Origin: Cyanobacteria bacterium UBA2566
GTDB lineage: Bacteria > Cyanobacteriota > Cyanobacteriia > Cyanobacteriales > Desertifilaceae
NCBI GenBank assembly: GCA_002340255.1
Contig: DDLS01000197.1
Coordinates: 1 to 30,181 of the forward strand
Reading direction: 5' to 3'
DNA length: 30,181 nt
This document shows positions 1-7,840 of the stretch, in pieces. Position 1 is the stretch's first letter; the number at the start of each line of letters is the position of its first letter. The notes beneath the pieces are model-generated. The model saw nothing but the letters and a program-made list of their open reading frames with translations, searched no databases and was not told where the DNA came from. A program made the position numbers and the translations under genes.

Positions 1-54
1 TTGGCGTTGGCGTTGGCGTTGGGGTCGGGCTTGGAGTTGGGGTGGGCAGATCAA
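1..54. repeat. Hexanucleotide-type repeat encoding a Thr-Pro linker
   Basis: On the + strand the window opens with repeated TTGGCG followed by degenerate copies. Read on the minus strand this encodes alternating Thr-Pro with one Ser. It continues beyond the left edge, so its full copy number is unknown. Such tracts are prone to slippage. Confidence 0.7.
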
Positions 55-1225
55 CCGTGACAAAATCAGTTTGGTTAATCAGGGCCACGTTGACGTTTTG
101 CAAGACCATTAAATAATCGCCCAGTACTTGCCCTGCTTGACCTGTACTCGCAATCTGACGAATAACTACATCATTGGCATTGGCTCCTGTTCCTTGAGTG
201 ATAGACAGGTTAGCAAAGGTAAGTCCACCTCCCAAGCCAATTTTGTCTTCCTTGTTTCCATTTTGGTCAACAAAGAAGTCAGTGACAATATCTGCACCTG
301 AAATCTGGAAACTCCCAGAGTTTGCGTCGATCGCAAAGGTATCCCGTCCTGCACCACCGAGCAGGATATCTGCTCCCGTACCGCCAAAGAGAAAGTCATT
401 CCCCGCTACAGTATTATTTGAATCTCCAGCTAGGGCATCGTTACCTGCATTCCCTTGTAGCGTATCATTGCCGCGATCGCCAGAAAGGAAATCATTACCC
501 TCTCCCCCTTCCATCCGATCCTCGTTTTGTCCCCCAAACAGGGAATCATTACCTGGGTCGCCCAGCAGGGTATCATTTTCCGTACCACCTGCCACAAAAT
601 CTGCACCATTACCACCGAGGAGACTATCTGCACCCCCGTCCCCAGTTATCACATCACCCTCATTATCTCCAAAAATTGTATCTGTATCATTCCCCCCAAA
701 GATGAAATCAATCCCTTGACCGCCTCGAATACTTTCTAAACCGTCTCCCCCCTCAATGGTATCGTTACCTAAATCTCCAAAGAGACTATCATTACCTTGA
801 GAGCCGACCAGATAATCGCTATCTTGGCCGCCATAAATGAGATCGTTTCCTCCATTCCCATTAATGGCATCTATACCCGTTCCTCCAAAGAGGGCATCAT
901 TAAACGAACCTCCAGAAATCTGATCGTTACCTGGCCCTCCCAGGATTAAATCAATACCCTCTCCTCCGGATATAAAGTCATCTCCAAAGTCCCCTGAGAT
1001 CTGATCGGCCTCTGTGCGACCAAAGAGTGTATCGCTTCCTTGACCACCAAATAGGGTATCCTTACCTGGCCCACCATCGATGAGATCGTTATCCTGATTG
1101 CCGAGGATAATATCATTAAACCCTAGTCCGTTCAGGGTATCATTGCTTTGAAAACCCGAGATAATATCCCCTTGCCCAGTTCCATTAAGTAAATCTGGCC
1201 CAGGGGTTCCATTAATCGTTGGCAT
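1..1225 (-). CDS. RTX-type calcium-binding repeat protein, N-terminal part (runs off the window)
   Basis: The frame is open from an ATG at 1225 to the window edge, 408 codons. An SD-like GAGGAGG lies about 9 bases upstream of the ATG. From residue 5 the protein is an almost unbroken series of about thirty nonapeptides of the type GGxGxDxΦx (examples FGGQGSDTL, LGGPGNDQI, FGDLGNDTI) to about residue 297. This is the haemolysin-type parallel beta-roll that binds calcium between turns. One unit near residue 270 is expanded to 14 residues. A non-repeat module follows (GADIVTDF near residue 310), of the kind that usually closes RTX regions. A Thr-Pro linker then begins at about residue 391 and leaves the window. 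There is no N-terminal signal peptide, as expected for type I secreted RTX proteins. The repeat array lies at the N-terminus, so the functional domain, if any, must be past the TP linker. Surface, adhesin or extracellular roles are inference only. Confidence 0.88.
   Translation of the reverse strand, partial: MPTINGTPGPDLLNGTGQGDIISGFQSNDTLNGLGFNDIILGNQDNDLIDGGPGKDTLFGGQGSDTLFGRTEADQISGDFGDDFISGGEGIDLILGGPGNDQISGGSFNDALFGGTGIDAINGNGGNDLIYGGQDSDYLVGSQGNDSLFGDLGNDTIEGGDGLESIRGGQGIDFIFGGNDTDTIFGDNEGDVITGDGGADSLLGGNGADFVAGGTENDTLLGDPGNDSLFGGQNEDRMEGGEGNDFLSGDRGNDTLQGNAGNDALAGDSNNTVAGNDFLFGGTGADILLGGAGRDTFAIDANSGSFQISGADIVTDFFVDQNGNKEDKIGLGGGLTFANLSITQGTGANANDVVIRQIASTGQAGQVLGDYLMVLQNVNVALINQTDFVTVDLPTPTPSPTPTPTPTP
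330..1213 (-). repeat. 27-bp coding tandem repeat array (RTX nonapeptides)
   Basis: The RTX region is a DNA-level tandem array with a 27-base period, about 30 diverged units. Units differ at many positions, so the array looks old rather than freshly amplified. The GGxGxDxΦx protein pattern is kept throughout. Confidence 0.75.
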
Positions 1226-1368
1226 AATTTAAGCCTCCTCACAACTGCATTAAGAGATATAAGACCTTCAATCCCATTAAAGCTTAACTTAACTAACTTG
1301 AGAGTTGATTGCAGATGAAGCGAGACCTGTCTGGGGAGGCTAGGGGTAAACCGAATAAGGTTTAAGAG

Positions 1369-1695
1369 TTAATAGAGTTCTTCTTCTTGATAAGTAAGAA
1401 TGGTGCAGTCTGCCTTAGCATACGCTATACAGGTCAGGACATAACCGGCTTCTATTTGCCCATCGTCTAAAAAAGACTGGTCCGATTGATCCACCACATC
1501 TTCTGGATAGGTGTTCTCTGGTAATACTAACTTACCAGCACAGGTAGAACAGGCTCCCGACCGACAGGAATAGGGAATATCCACACCTTGATCTTCTGCT
1601 ACATCTAAAATGTATTCATCTTCAGGAACTTCGATAATTTCATCAAGGTCTTCTTCTTCGTTGACCAGTCGAACGCTGTAGGTTTTTTTAGCCAT
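1369..1695 (-). CDS. [2Fe-2S] ferredoxin, plant type, with a 7-residue loop insertion
   Basis: This is a 108-residue soluble one-electron carrier. The cluster ligands are Cys44, Cys49, Cys52 and Cys89 in the pattern C-x4-C-x2-C-x36-C. The usual spacing before the last ligand is x29, as in the neighbouring 97-residue ferredoxin. The seven extra residues fall in the segment after AGK (residues 56-66, containing PENTYPED). The N-terminus is also more acidic (NEEEDLDE). AAGGAAG lies upstream of the ATG. The gene follows the PetF-like ferredoxin in the same direction after 178 bases, with a long stem-loop between them, so the two may be separately regulated. The altered loop suggests a specialised partner, but which one cannot be told from the sequence. 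Confidence 0.9.
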   Translation of the reverse strand: MAKKTYSVRLVNEEEDLDEIIEVPEDEYILDVAEDQGVDIPYSCRSGACSTCAGKLVLPENTYPEDVVDQSDQSFLDDGQIEAGYVLTCIAYAKADCTILTYQEEELY

Positions 1696-1794
1696 TTCGT
1701 TGCTTCCTTAATCTATTTTTAGCTTAATTTTTTAAAGGTTGAGGGATGATTGTTTAGGCGTAACTGTTCAATTAGATCTTACAAACGATTGGCA

Positions 1795-1828
1795 CCCAAA
1801 TCTCCTTACCATTAAAAGGGGATTTGGG
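1795..1828 (-). terminator. 13-bp stem-loop between the two ferredoxin genes
   Basis: Arms 1795-1807 and 1816-1828 pair over 13 bp with one G-U and an 8-base loop. No U-run follows on the minus strand, so it may be an mRNA-stabilising or processing hairpin at the end of the upstream ferredoxin transcript rather than a classical terminator. Confidence 0.5.
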
Positions 1829-1873
1829 TAGCCTAGGGACTTAGTTATGCTAAGGATTTTGAGAGTTGAAGAA

Positions 1874-2167
1874 CTAGGTCAGATCGTCTTCTTTATGAGT
1901 TTCAATGGTGCAATCTGATGTCGGCTTAGCAATACAGGTCAGAACCCAACCGGCTTCGATTTGATCGTCATCAAGGAAGGATTGATCGTCTTGATCGACG
2001 GTACCCGCAGTGATTTTACCAGCACAGGTGGAGCAAGCACCGGCACGGCAGGAATAAGGCAGGTCAAGCCCTTGTTCTTCAGCAATATCTAGAATAATTT
2101 CGTCTTCAGGACAGTCTATTACTGTTTCACCAGTGGGGGTTTTCAATGTAACTTTGTATGTAGCCAT
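1874..2167 (-). CDS. petF: [2Fe-2S] ferredoxin, PetF-like
   Basis: This 97-residue protein matches canonical cyanobacterial ferredoxin I in length and layout. The ligands are Cys40, Cys45, Cys48 and Cys78 in C-x4-C-x2-C-x29-C, within PYSCRAGACSTCAGK and WVLTC. The family carries electrons from photosystem I to ferredoxin-NADP reductase, nitrogen and sulfur assimilation enzymes and thioredoxin reductase in the cytoplasm. The C-terminus (HKEDDLT) differs from the common HKEEDLY ending by its last residue. GGAG lies 9 bases upstream of the ATG. A second, modified ferredoxin follows downstream. I assign petF by similarity; which of the genome's ferredoxins is the main one cannot be judged from one window. 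Confidence 0.92.
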   Translation of the reverse strand: MATYKVTLKTPTGETVIDCPEDEIILDIAEEQGLDLPYSCRAGACSTCAGKITAGTVDQDDQSFLDDDQIEAGWVLTCIAKPTSDCTIETHKEDDLT

Positions 2168-2273
2168 GGTGTTACTCCTCAGAGATTAGTTGAATGAGTA
2201 TAAGGTTGATTAATACAAACGATAGCCAATTTCCTGGCTTAATCGCTTGTACGATTGCTTGTCTTCATTCTTG

Positions 2274-2301
2274 ATATTACGGGATTTTGGACAAATTGCA
2301 A
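2274..2301 (-). promoter_or_regulatory. Candidate promoter of the PetF-like ferredoxin
   Basis: On the minus strand TTGCAA (2301-2296) is followed after 16 bases by TAATAT (2279-2274). Each box matches the sigma-70 consensus at 4 of 6 positions. It would give a leader of about 100 nt. Weak evidence by itself. Confidence 0.3.
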
Positions 2302-2400
2302 GCAAAATTTAATCAACAATTTGAATCAGATCGATGATTTGATTTTCTAATTGCTTATACTTCATGCCTCTAGTTCGTCCCTTCAGATTATCGGGAAGAC

Positions 2401-3918
2401 TTAGGGGTACAAGCATTGAATAGCTTGTAATAATCCTTTAGCTTTATTCAGGGTTTCTTGGTATTCGTTCTGGGGAATAGAATCAGCGACTAGACCGGCT
2501 CCTGCTTGAACGGATACGGTTTTATCCTGTACAACCATGGTTCTAATGGTAATGGCACTGTTGAGCTGTCCTTCAAAGTCGTAGTATCCATATACACCCG
2601 AGTAGGGGCCGCGCCGATCGCCTTCAAGTTCGTGAATAATCTCCATGGCGCGAATTTTCGGTGCGCCACTGACGGTTCCAGCGGGAAAACAGGCTTTGAG
2701 TAAGTCCCAGGCACTGCGATCTCTCCCCAGTTCCCCCACGACGTTACTGACAATGTGCATCACATGGGAGTAGCGTTCAATCACCATCAGCTCATCGACT
2801 TTAACGGTGCCACTGGTACAAACTCGCCCTAGATCGTTGCGACCTAAATCGACCAGCATAACATGCTCGGCAATTTCTTTGGGGTCTTGTAAGAGTTCGT
2901 TGGCGAAGGCTTGGTCTTCTTCTGGAGTAGCGCCACGGGGACGGGTTCCGGCAATGGGTCGAACGGTGGCGATAGTTTTGCCATTGGAAGCTTTTTCAGC
3001 TTTAACCATGACTTCTGGAGATGAACCAATCAGTTGCCAAGAGCCAAAATTAAAATAGGCCATATAGGGCGAGGGGTTAATCAGTCTCAGGGAGCGATAG
3101 AGGTCAAAAGGTTTACCTCTATAGGCAGTACTGAGACGCTGGGAGAGAACAACTTGAAAGATATCTCCTGCCAAGATATAGTCCTGAGCTGTTTTGACGT
3201 TGGTACAGAAGGCTTCTGGGGTAATGTTGCTGGTGTAAGACACCCTAGAGTCTGGGTTCACCCGGTTTGGGGATGTCCATTCCAGAGATATGTGTTTGCG
3301 AGAGAGGGGTTTGTTGAGTTTCTTAACGAGGGATTTGATCCGATCGCACGCTTGCTTGTAGGCTTTTTTGAGTTGAGTTTCTGGATCGCGCACATCCACA
3401 TAGGCGATCGCCCAAATCTTACGCTTCACTTGATCGAAAATCAACAGATGATCGACCTGCATCCAAATGCCATCAGGCAGATCGGTCTTATCCCCTTTAT
3501 GGACGGGAACGGTAGGTTCAATCCAACGAATCAGCTCATAGCCCCAAAATCCAAATAATCCCCCAATTCCGGGAGGCAGTTGGGGCAGTTTGACAGGATG
3601 ATAGGGTTCTAAACAATTGGCTAAGTGCCCGAAAGGATCGCCTTGGAATTCTTTTTGAGTGCCATCTCGAAACGTTTGTGTGGTGCGATCGCCTCTTGCT
3701 TCTAAGATCCATAGGGGATCGCAACCTAATAAACTGTAGCGACCGATCTTTTCTCCGCCTTCGATCGACTCTAGCAAAAAGTTGTAGGGATGATTGGCAC
3801 AAACCTTGTACCATGCCGAAACCGGGGTTTCTAAGTCAGCGACCCATTCCTGACAAACGGGAATAAAATTACCCTGTTGGGCAAGCTGTTTAAATTCGGA
3901 AAAATCGGGGTAAATCAT
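2401..3918 (-). CDS. trpE: Anthranilate synthase component I
   Basis: TrpE converts chorismate and ammonia to anthranilate, the first committed step of tryptophan synthesis, with a TrpG amidotransferase not seen here. I chose the ATG at 3918 (505 residues, start MIYPDFSEF). The frame extends 21 codons further to a TTG at 3981, but that extension does not look like the family and begins right after a stop codon. The tryptophan feedback motif LLES-x10-S is intact at residues 48-62, so end-product inhibition is expected. The chorismate-binding fold holds the family signatures ATVRPIAGTRPRG, DLGRNDLGRVC and FPAGTVSGAPKIRAMEI. It is full length. The next gene upstream on the same strand is a small conserved-looking protein about 140 bases away; no other trp gene is nearby. 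Confidence 0.95.
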   Translation of the reverse strand: MIYPDFSEFKQLAQQGNFIPVCQEWVADLETPVSAWYKVCANHPYNFLLESIEGGEKIGRYSLLGCDPLWILEARGDRTTQTFRDGTQKEFQGDPFGHLANCLEPYHPVKLPQLPPGIGGLFGFWGYELIRWIEPTVPVHKGDKTDLPDGIWMQVDHLLIFDQVKRKIWAIAYVDVRDPETQLKKAYKQACDRIKSLVKKLNKPLSRKHISLEWTSPNRVNPDSRVSYTSNITPEAFCTNVKTAQDYILAGDIFQVVLSQRLSTAYRGKPFDLYRSLRLINPSPYMAYFNFGSWQLIGSSPEVMVKAEKASNGKTIATVRPIAGTRPRGATPEEDQAFANELLQDPKEIAEHVMLVDLGRNDLGRVCTSGTVKVDELMVIERYSHVMHIVSNVVGELGRDRSAWDLLKACFPAGTVSGAPKIRAMEIIHELEGDRRGPYSGVYGYYDFEGQLNSAITIRTMVVQDKTVSVQAGAGLVADSIPQNEYQETLNKAKGLLQAIQCLYP

Positions 3919-4061
3919 GGATCGGGAGGTGATGGAACAGGAGTCGCCATCCAAGGGGATCCTGCTTATGCTGAAGATCAATCATATCGTGCTTTCCGCT
4001 GTTGCGGACATCAAACGCGCTGGTAATGGATCAACCCTTTTTCACTAATCTTCAGATTTGG

Positions 4062-4307
4062 CTATTCTCCATCTAGGGTTGAGAGTTCATCCGTTAGTTC
4101 TAAGCGTCCTCGATAATAAAGATAGAACAGGCGATCGATCGCCTGTTGCTCTTCTTCACTCAGATTGGGATCTAAAATAGCTGCCATTAATCCATATCGG
4201 TCAGCTTGGGTTAATTTGCGCTTCGTATAGGCTTGAACAATCAGATCGCTTAGGGCACAGGGGAGCAGATGTAAGGAGACTTCCATCGCTTGATGTTGAG
4301 ATAGCAT
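4062..4307 (-). CDS. Small conserved-type cyanobacterial protein of unknown function
   Basis: The ATG at 4307 gives 81 residues; a TTG two codons upstream (4313) is an alternative, and AGGAG lies about 20 bases before the ATG. The protein is helical and soluble-looking, with SDLIVQAYTKRKLTQADRYG, then a stretch resembling LxAAILDxxLSEEEQQAIDRL and an acidic end. Similar short proteins, as I recall them, are widespread in cyanobacteria with no known role. No membrane segment, cysteine pair or metal motif is visible. It precedes trpE on the same strand but with a gap, so co-transcription is possible, not shown. Confidence 0.65.
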   Translation of the reverse strand: MLSQHQAMEVSLHLLPCALSDLIVQAYTKRKLTQADRYGLMAAILDPNLSEEEQQAIDRLFYLYYRGRLELTDELSTLDGE

Positions 4308-4456
4308 TCTCAAGGGTCTTTAATCTTATTCTCCTGGGGATGCTCTGTTCATTCCGTGATGATTTGGGAAATGGGTTGTGATTTGAGTCACAATAAAGAC
4401 TAGCCCTGATTTCTTTCTACCGATCGAAAAATGTTGTCTTTAAAGCCGATTGGAAT

Positions 4457-5200
4457 TTAGGCACAAAGAGCTGCCAGCCAGAAGAGTCCGTCTACGACTA
4501 GGGTACTGAGGACTGCACCACTAAAGGCCCACCACTGGATTTGTTTGGAGCGCACGGGAAATAAACCCATTACTAGCAAGAGAGTTAACAACGCTCCCGC
4601 CCAAAATCCCCCCCAAGGGGTATAGATTTGGGCGATCGCCTCTTGAAAGACAGGGCGTACAAATTCGGGTTCGACTTGCATCAGTTGCCGCCAGTGGGGG
4701 ATCAGGTCAACTAGGTAAAAATAAATATCGGTGATCGCCGTCCCCAACAGGGAACCAAGATAGAAGAAATGGCCGATTAATCCCCAAGAATTTCTAGACT
4801 GTCTACAGCGCAGTACTAGGTCGAGTAAAACGAAGGGTAGGGCGATCGCCTCGATGGGTAAATGATAGAGCGGTTCCCACCTGAGCCACCCCCAATAGAT
4901 CGAGCCGGCTAACCAACTCCAACTAAATCCTAATAAGAGATCGCCCCAAAGCTGCCCCCAGTGACGAGTCTTGAGCATCCAACTTACACCAAGCCAGCCG
5001 AGGGTCATTACAAAACTTAATTCTGGGAACAGGCGCACTAAGGGCGCTTGGAAGAACACAGGTACAATCACTAACCCCCCAGATGCCAGCCAGATTTGCC
5101 AATGTTGAGGGAATGCCAGCCCTTTCAACCCTTCCTTTACAGGATTTGAGGCTGACTTGGATGTTGAGGAAGAATAGGGGGGAAAGGTTTGATGAACCAC
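4457..5200 (-). CDS. DUF3120-type multi-pass membrane protein
   Basis: The start is a GTG at 5200, giving 247 residues. After a short Ser-rich N-terminus there are about six hydrophobic segments (for example WLASGGLVIVPVFF, LSFVMTLGWLGVSWML, GFWAGALLTLLLVMGLF and the last at AVLSTLVVDGLFWLAAL). Many Trp residues sit at segment edges (WGQLWGDLLLGFSWSW). The overall pattern matches the cyanobacterial DUF3120 family, which has no assigned function. It is divergent from uppP across a 185-bp region containing strong inverted repeats. Family naming is from memory; the membrane topology is read directly. Confidence 0.72.
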   Translation of the reverse strand: MVHQTFPPYSSSTSKSASNPVKEGLKGLAFPQHWQIWLASGGLVIVPVFFQAPLVRLFPELSFVMTLGWLGVSWMLKTRHWGQLWGDLLLGFSWSWLAGSIYWGWLRWEPLYHLPIEAIALPFVLLDLVLRCRQSRNSWGLIGHFFYLGSLLGTAITDIYFYLVDLIPHWRQLMQVEPEFVRPVFQEAIAQIYTPWGGFWAGALLTLLLVMGLFPVRSKQIQWWAFSGAVLSTLVVDGLFWLAALCA

Positions 5201-5235
5201 AATTAAGTTTCGTTACTTAACTTTACATTGTTTAA

Positions 5236-5275
5236 GATATCAGATTTTTAAATTCTGTCTATTGGATCTGATATC
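5236..5275. promoter_or_regulatory. Perfect 10-bp inverted repeat in a divergent promoter region
   Basis: GATATCAGAT at 5236-5245 is repeated in inverse orientation as ATCTGATATC at 5266-5275, separated by 20 bases. It lies between the DUF3120 gene (-, start 5200) and uppP (+, start 5386). The spacing, about three helical turns centre to centre, would suit a dimeric regulator; a structural hairpin is the alternative. Confidence 0.45.
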
Positions 5276-5290
5276 CCCCCGGGGGGGATA
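5272..5290. repeat. C/G-run palindrome
   Basis: TATCCCCCC is immediately followed by GGGGGGGATA, a near-perfect self-complementary block overlapping the right arm of the preceding inverted repeat. It stands about 95 bases before the uppP start. Possible cruciform, operator or slippage-prone site. Confidence 0.6.
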
Positions 5291-5385
5291 AGTGTATGAT
5301 AACCGATCGCCAGAGAAATGAAACCTACAAGGCACAACCCCCTGTTTTTGGCAATAATGGGACAGTTCTCCATCAAGGATTCGTA

Positions 5386-6336
5386 ATGCTTAAAAAAAAT
5401 AGCGATCGCCCCCTCCTGTTTGGACTAATCTTCCTCTCTACCCTACTTTTACCTCCCCTCGCGCAAGCACAAGACACCTCCAACAGCGTTTCCGGGCAGA
5501 TTAATGTCTTTCAAGCCTTTATTTTAGGACTGGTACAAGGAATGACAGAATTTATTCCCATTAGCAGTACCGCTCACCTGAAAGTAGTCCCTGTGGCACT
5601 CGGATGGGGCGATCCAGGAGTTGCCTTTTCTGCTATCATTCAACTGGGCAGTATCGGTGCTGTCCTCTGGTATTTTTGGGACGATCTGAGGCAACTGACC
5701 CTAGGAACCCTTCAAGCCATCCAGAAAAAAGACTATCAGTCCAATAGTGTCCGCATGGTATCCGGGATTGCGATCGGAACCCTACCCATTGTGGTGATTG
5801 GCTTAGGGGTTAAACTACTGATCCCCAACTTCGACGAATCTCCCATTCGCAAACTCTCTGCCATTGCGATCGCCTCCATCGTCATGGCTATTCTACTCGG
5901 ATTAGCCGAAAAATGGGGCAGTCGAAAACGGGACTTCGATCGCCTCGGAATGCAAGACGGAATTCTCATGGGATGTGCCCAAGCTCTTGCCATTATCCCT
6001 GGCGTTTCCCGCTCCGGATCGACCATTACCGCTGGATTATTCATGGGATTAGAACGCGCCAGTGCCGCCCGATTTTCCTTTCTCCTTGGCATTCCCGCCA
6101 TCACCCTTGCCGGATTAGTTGAACTCGCTGGACTACTCGACGAAGGACTTGCCGGAGTCGGCTTATTTCCCCTAATTATCGGCTTAATTTCCTCCGCCTT
6201 TTTCTCCTATGTCGCCATTGCCTGGCTAATCCGTTTTCTCCAAACCCGTAGCACCTGGCTCTTTATCTGGTATCGTCTGATTTTTGGCATCGTTATTTTA
6301 ATCGCCATTAGCACCCAACTTATCCAGAATAGCTAA
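5386..6336 (+). CDS. uppP: Undecaprenyl-diphosphate phosphatase
   Basis: UppP dephosphorylates undecaprenyl diphosphate in the membrane, recycling the lipid carrier for peptidoglycan and other envelope polymers. The ATG at 5386 is preceded by AAGGA and starts a protein of 316 residues; the longer frame from 5296 has no family-like extension. Both signature regions are intact: GMTEFIPISSTAHL (residues 52-65) and IPGVSRSGSTITAG (204-217), which hold the catalytic Glu and Arg of the BacA/UppP fold. About eight hydrophobic segments are present. Unlike the short-N-terminus enzymes such as that of E. coli, this one begins with a leader-like stretch (two Lys, a hydrophobic run, then LPPLAQAQD near residue 29). 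It is followed after 3 bases by the PDZ/Fe-S protein, so the two are probably co-transcribed. Confidence 0.94.
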   Translation: MLKKNSDRPLLFGLIFLSTLLLPPLAQAQDTSNSVSGQINVFQAFILGLVQGMTEFIPISSTAHLKVVPVALGWGDPGVAFSAIIQLGSIGAVLWYFWDDLRQLTLGTLQAIQKKDYQSNSVRMVSGIAIGTLPIVVIGLGVKLLIPNFDESPIRKLSAIAIASIVMAILLGLAEKWGSRKRDFDRLGMQDGILMGCAQALAIIPGVSRSGSTITAGLFMGLERASAARFSFLLGIPAITLAGLVELAGLLDEGLAGVGLFPLIIGLISSAFFSYVAIAWLIRFLQTRSTWLFIWYRLIFGIVILIAISTQLIQNS

Positions 6337-6339
6337 ACC

Positions 6340-7695
6340 ATGAGTACCATTCGTCCTGCTAAAATCTCCCAAGTTCTTCCCGACTCCATCGCCGCCGAAA
6401 TCGGTTTTGAACCCGGTGATGCCATTGTCTCCATTAACGGCACAGCACCGCGAGACTTAATTGATTATCAGTTTTTATGTGCCGATGAAATTCTCGATCT
6501 TGAAGTTCTCGATCTTAAAGGCAAAACCCATCAAGTCGAAATCGAAAAAGACTACGATCAAGATTTAGGACTAGAATTTGAAAGCGCTTTCTTCGATAGT
6601 TTAATTCAATGTAATAATCGCTGTCCCTTCTGCTTTATCGATCAACAACCCCCCGGAAAACGTAAAAGCCTTTATCTCAAAGATGACGACTATCGCCTCA
6701 GTTTTCTCTACGGCAGTTATTTAACCTTAACCAATCTCAGCCCCAAGGAATGGAGCCGCATTCAAGCCATGCGCCTCTCCCCCCTCTACGTTTCCGTTCA
6801 TGCCACCGAACCAGACATCAGAAATCGTTTATTAAAAAATCCTCGCGCCGGTCAAATTCTTCAGCAACTGGAATGGTTCCAAGAACAACGCTTACAAATT
6901 CATGCCCAAGTCGTCGTTTGTCCAGGAATTAATGATCGAGATCATTTAGAGAAAACAATTTTAGATTTAGCAAGATTTCATCAAGGAGAAATTCCTGCCG
7001 TTGCTTCAATAGCCGTAGTTCCTGTCGGCTTAACTCGTTTTCGCCCTAGTGAAGATGAACTCATTCCCGTAACCGTGGAAAAAGCGCAAGAAGTAATTAT
7101 CCAGGTGCAAAGATTACAGAAAAAATTTCAACAAGAAAAAAATGCCACCATAGTTTGGTTAGCCGATGAATGGTTTTTAATTGCTGGAGTGGATTTACCT
7201 CCCGAATCCCATTATCAGGATTATCCTCAAATTGGCAATGGAGTGGGATCAATTCGGTTATTTATTCGCGAGTTTGAAGAGAAGATACAAAAGAGATCCG
7301 TGGCTAAAGTATCTCCTCCTAAAATATTCTCCTGGGTAGTAGGAAACACTGTAGAAAAAGCATTTATCCCTTTAGTGAATCAATTAAATAAGATATCAGG
7401 CTTGACCATTCAGTTACAAGCCATGAATAGCGACTATTGGGGACAAGACATGACCGTAACTGGCTTGTTGACGGGAGAAGATTTGCTACATAAGTTGTCT
7501 GAAAAGGACTTAGGTGATGGTATTTTATTACCAACGGTGATGTTAAAGCATGGTGAAACTTGTTTTTTAGACGATCGGACAGTAGAAGAGGTCGCAGAAA
7601 AATTAGGTGTACCGATTTTCCTAGTCGAAAATATTGATACTTTGCTCAATATTTGCTTTACAGAAAGTCCCGCTATAAAACAAGAAGTAATATAG
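6340..7695 (+). CDS. PDZ and radical-SAM-like Fe-S protein (DUF512, TIGR03279 type)
   Basis: This 451-residue protein starts three bases after the uppP stop. Residues 5-45 form a PDZ-like fold (SIAAEIGFEPGDAIVSINGT). A cysteine triad, Cys91, Cys95 and Cys98, in CNNRCPFCFIDQ, matches the C-x3-C-x2-C of radical SAM 4Fe-4S sites. A DUF512-type C-terminal half follows (from about residue 290). The architecture is the one annotated as a putative cyanobacterial Fe-S oxidoreductase (TIGR03279). Its substrate is unknown; in firmicutes, DUF512 proteins are also uncharacterised. Tight linkage to uppP could mean an envelope-related job, but may be only positional. The protein has no signal peptide or membrane segment. 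Confidence 0.88.
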   Translation: MSTIRPAKISQVLPDSIAAEIGFEPGDAIVSINGTAPRDLIDYQFLCADEILDLEVLDLKGKTHQVEIEKDYDQDLGLEFESAFFDSLIQCNNRCPFCFIDQQPPGKRKSLYLKDDDYRLSFLYGSYLTLTNLSPKEWSRIQAMRLSPLYVSVHATEPDIRNRLLKNPRAGQILQQLEWFQEQRLQIHAQVVVCPGINDRDHLEKTILDLARFHQGEIPAVASIAVVPVGLTRFRPSEDELIPVTVEKAQEVIIQVQRLQKKFQQEKNATIVWLADEWFLIAGVDLPPESHYQDYPQIGNGVGSIRLFIREFEEKIQKRSVAKVSPPKIFSWVVGNTVEKAFIPLVNQLNKISGLTIQLQAMNSDYWGQDMTVTGLLTGEDLLHKLSEKDLGDGILLPTVMLKHGETCFLDDRTVEEVAEKLGVPIFLVENIDTLLNICFTESPAIKQEVI

Positions 7696-7840
7696 CGCGT
7701 CTCTCTTCTATGGAGTACAGTGTAACCGTCTCGTATCTCAATAAACAACTAAAGTCTGCTCCTTGTTCCCCAGAACAAAAGGCTTTAATATACCTTGTAA
7801 GAGCGGAAACTGCTGTATCATCACACATTGCATTACCATC

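Noticed and set aside
198..719. A 173-codon + strand frame, Pro/Ser-rich
   Set aside because: It is antisense to the RTX repeats; its composition is the mirror of the 27-bp array, and the minus frame has the real motif.
3034..3558. A 174-codon + strand frame inside trpE
   Set aside because: Lies wholly antisense to a full-length, well-conserved trpE and has no recognisable family.
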